Shown here piece after piece: positions 63,586 through 64,000 of a stretch of 64,000 nt of DNA; position 1 is the stretch's first letter, and every line of letters starts with the position of its first letter. The notes under the pieces are model-generated. The model saw nothing but the letters and a program-made list of their open reading frames with translations, did not search any database and had not been told where the DNA came from. The translations under genes were made by a program, and so were the position numbers. This DNA is from Nemertoderma westbladi. Its lineage: Eukaryota; Xenacoelomorpha; Nemertodermatida; Nemertodermatidae. The stretch lies in assembly GCA_032718475.1 (NCBI GenBank), contig JAUCBJ010007361.1, forward strand, positions 36,599-100,598. The letters are read 5' to 3'.

Positions 63586-64000
63586 TTCTCGTTGTTGTAC
63601 TGTATTATTGCTTGTTATTGCTCATTGTTGCTCGTTATTGCTCATTGTTGCTCGTTGTTGTACTTTATTATTGCTCGTTGTTCTTGTTGCTCATTGTTGC
63701 TCGTTGTTGCTCATTGTTGCTCGTTGTTTGTCATTGTTGTTAGTTGTTGCTCATTGTTGCTCGTTGTTGTACTTTATTATTGCTCGTTGTTGCTCATTGT
63801 TGCTCATGCTCATTGATGCTCGTTGTTGCTCGTTGTTGCTCATTGTTACTCGTTGTTGCCCATTGTTGCTCGTTGTTGCCCATTGTTGCTCATTGTTACT
63901 CGTTTTTGTACTTTATTATTGCTCGTTGTTGCTCATTGTTGCTCATTATTGCTCATTGTTGCTCATTGTTGCTCGTTGTTGCTTATTGTAGCTCGTTGTG
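63586..64000. repeat. Minisatellite (RTTGTTGCTC)n, inverse of the left array
   Basis: Reverse complement of the 61530-62815 repeat, including the TACTTTATTATTGCTC variant. It runs off the end of the window. Confidence 0.95.

Overview
The window is animal nuclear DNA made almost entirely of mobile elements; no ordinary single-copy host gene is visible. APE-type LINEs, a BEL/Pao LTR retrotransposon, a tRNA-derived SINE, a piggyBac-like element and two Polinton/Maverick elements point to an invertebrate. The frequent 'AGGCCTA' and 'ACCGGTA' words make me think of an echinoderm or hemichordate, but that is only a guess.

Layout. 1-2450 holds a 5'-truncated LINE (copy A1). 2480-6330 is an older, broken LINE on the minus strand, cut by a TTAA-flanked piggyBac-like element (3870-5426) and a GC-rich minisatellite. 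A SINE follows at 6685-6905. An outer Polinton runs from 6952 to 61167 with terminal inverted repeats (TIRs) and a perfect 6-bp target duplication (TAGGTG). Inside it, at 16909-41685, sits a 24.8-kb element with CCCTGCAAAC ends (the 'carrier'). Inside the carrier is a second, inverted Polinton (19438-39468). Inside that Polinton's major capsid gene is a BEL/Pao retrotransposon (23098-31299, LTRs with one visible mismatch). Inside the BEL integrase is LINE copy A2 (24634-26180). That is five levels of nesting. Each Polinton copy still carries the empty version of the site that is disrupted in the other. The outer polymerase gene is also cut by a 564-bp MITE and by an 8.4-kb LINE composite (49961-58320). 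From 61530 to the window end there are long minisatellite arrays in opposite orientations.

Polinton gene logic. Transcription runs inward from both TIRs and converges near 44.1-45.0 kb. The virion and integration cluster encodes, in order: unknown 147-aa protein, RING-finger protein, FtsK/A32-like packaging ATPase, pX-like membrane-active/core peptide, a 56-aa basic protein, chromodomain integrase, a paralogous pair P1/P2, a basic GG-motif minor virion protein, double jelly-roll major capsid protein, adenain-like protease, and an unknown 202-aa protein. The opposing replication cluster encodes an unknown 347-aa protein with nuclear-localisation-like motifs, a protein-primed family B DNA polymerase with N-terminal zinc fingers, and a small protein that I read as a two-repeat TATA-binding-protein (TBP) fold. 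In the outer copy the first half of the virion cluster is tandemly duplicated (2.7 kb). The inner copy has lost the whole replication module by a deletion that joins its TIR to the middle of the TBP-like gene. Both copies carry stops or frameshifts and neither looks autonomous now, but their similarity suggests recent activity.
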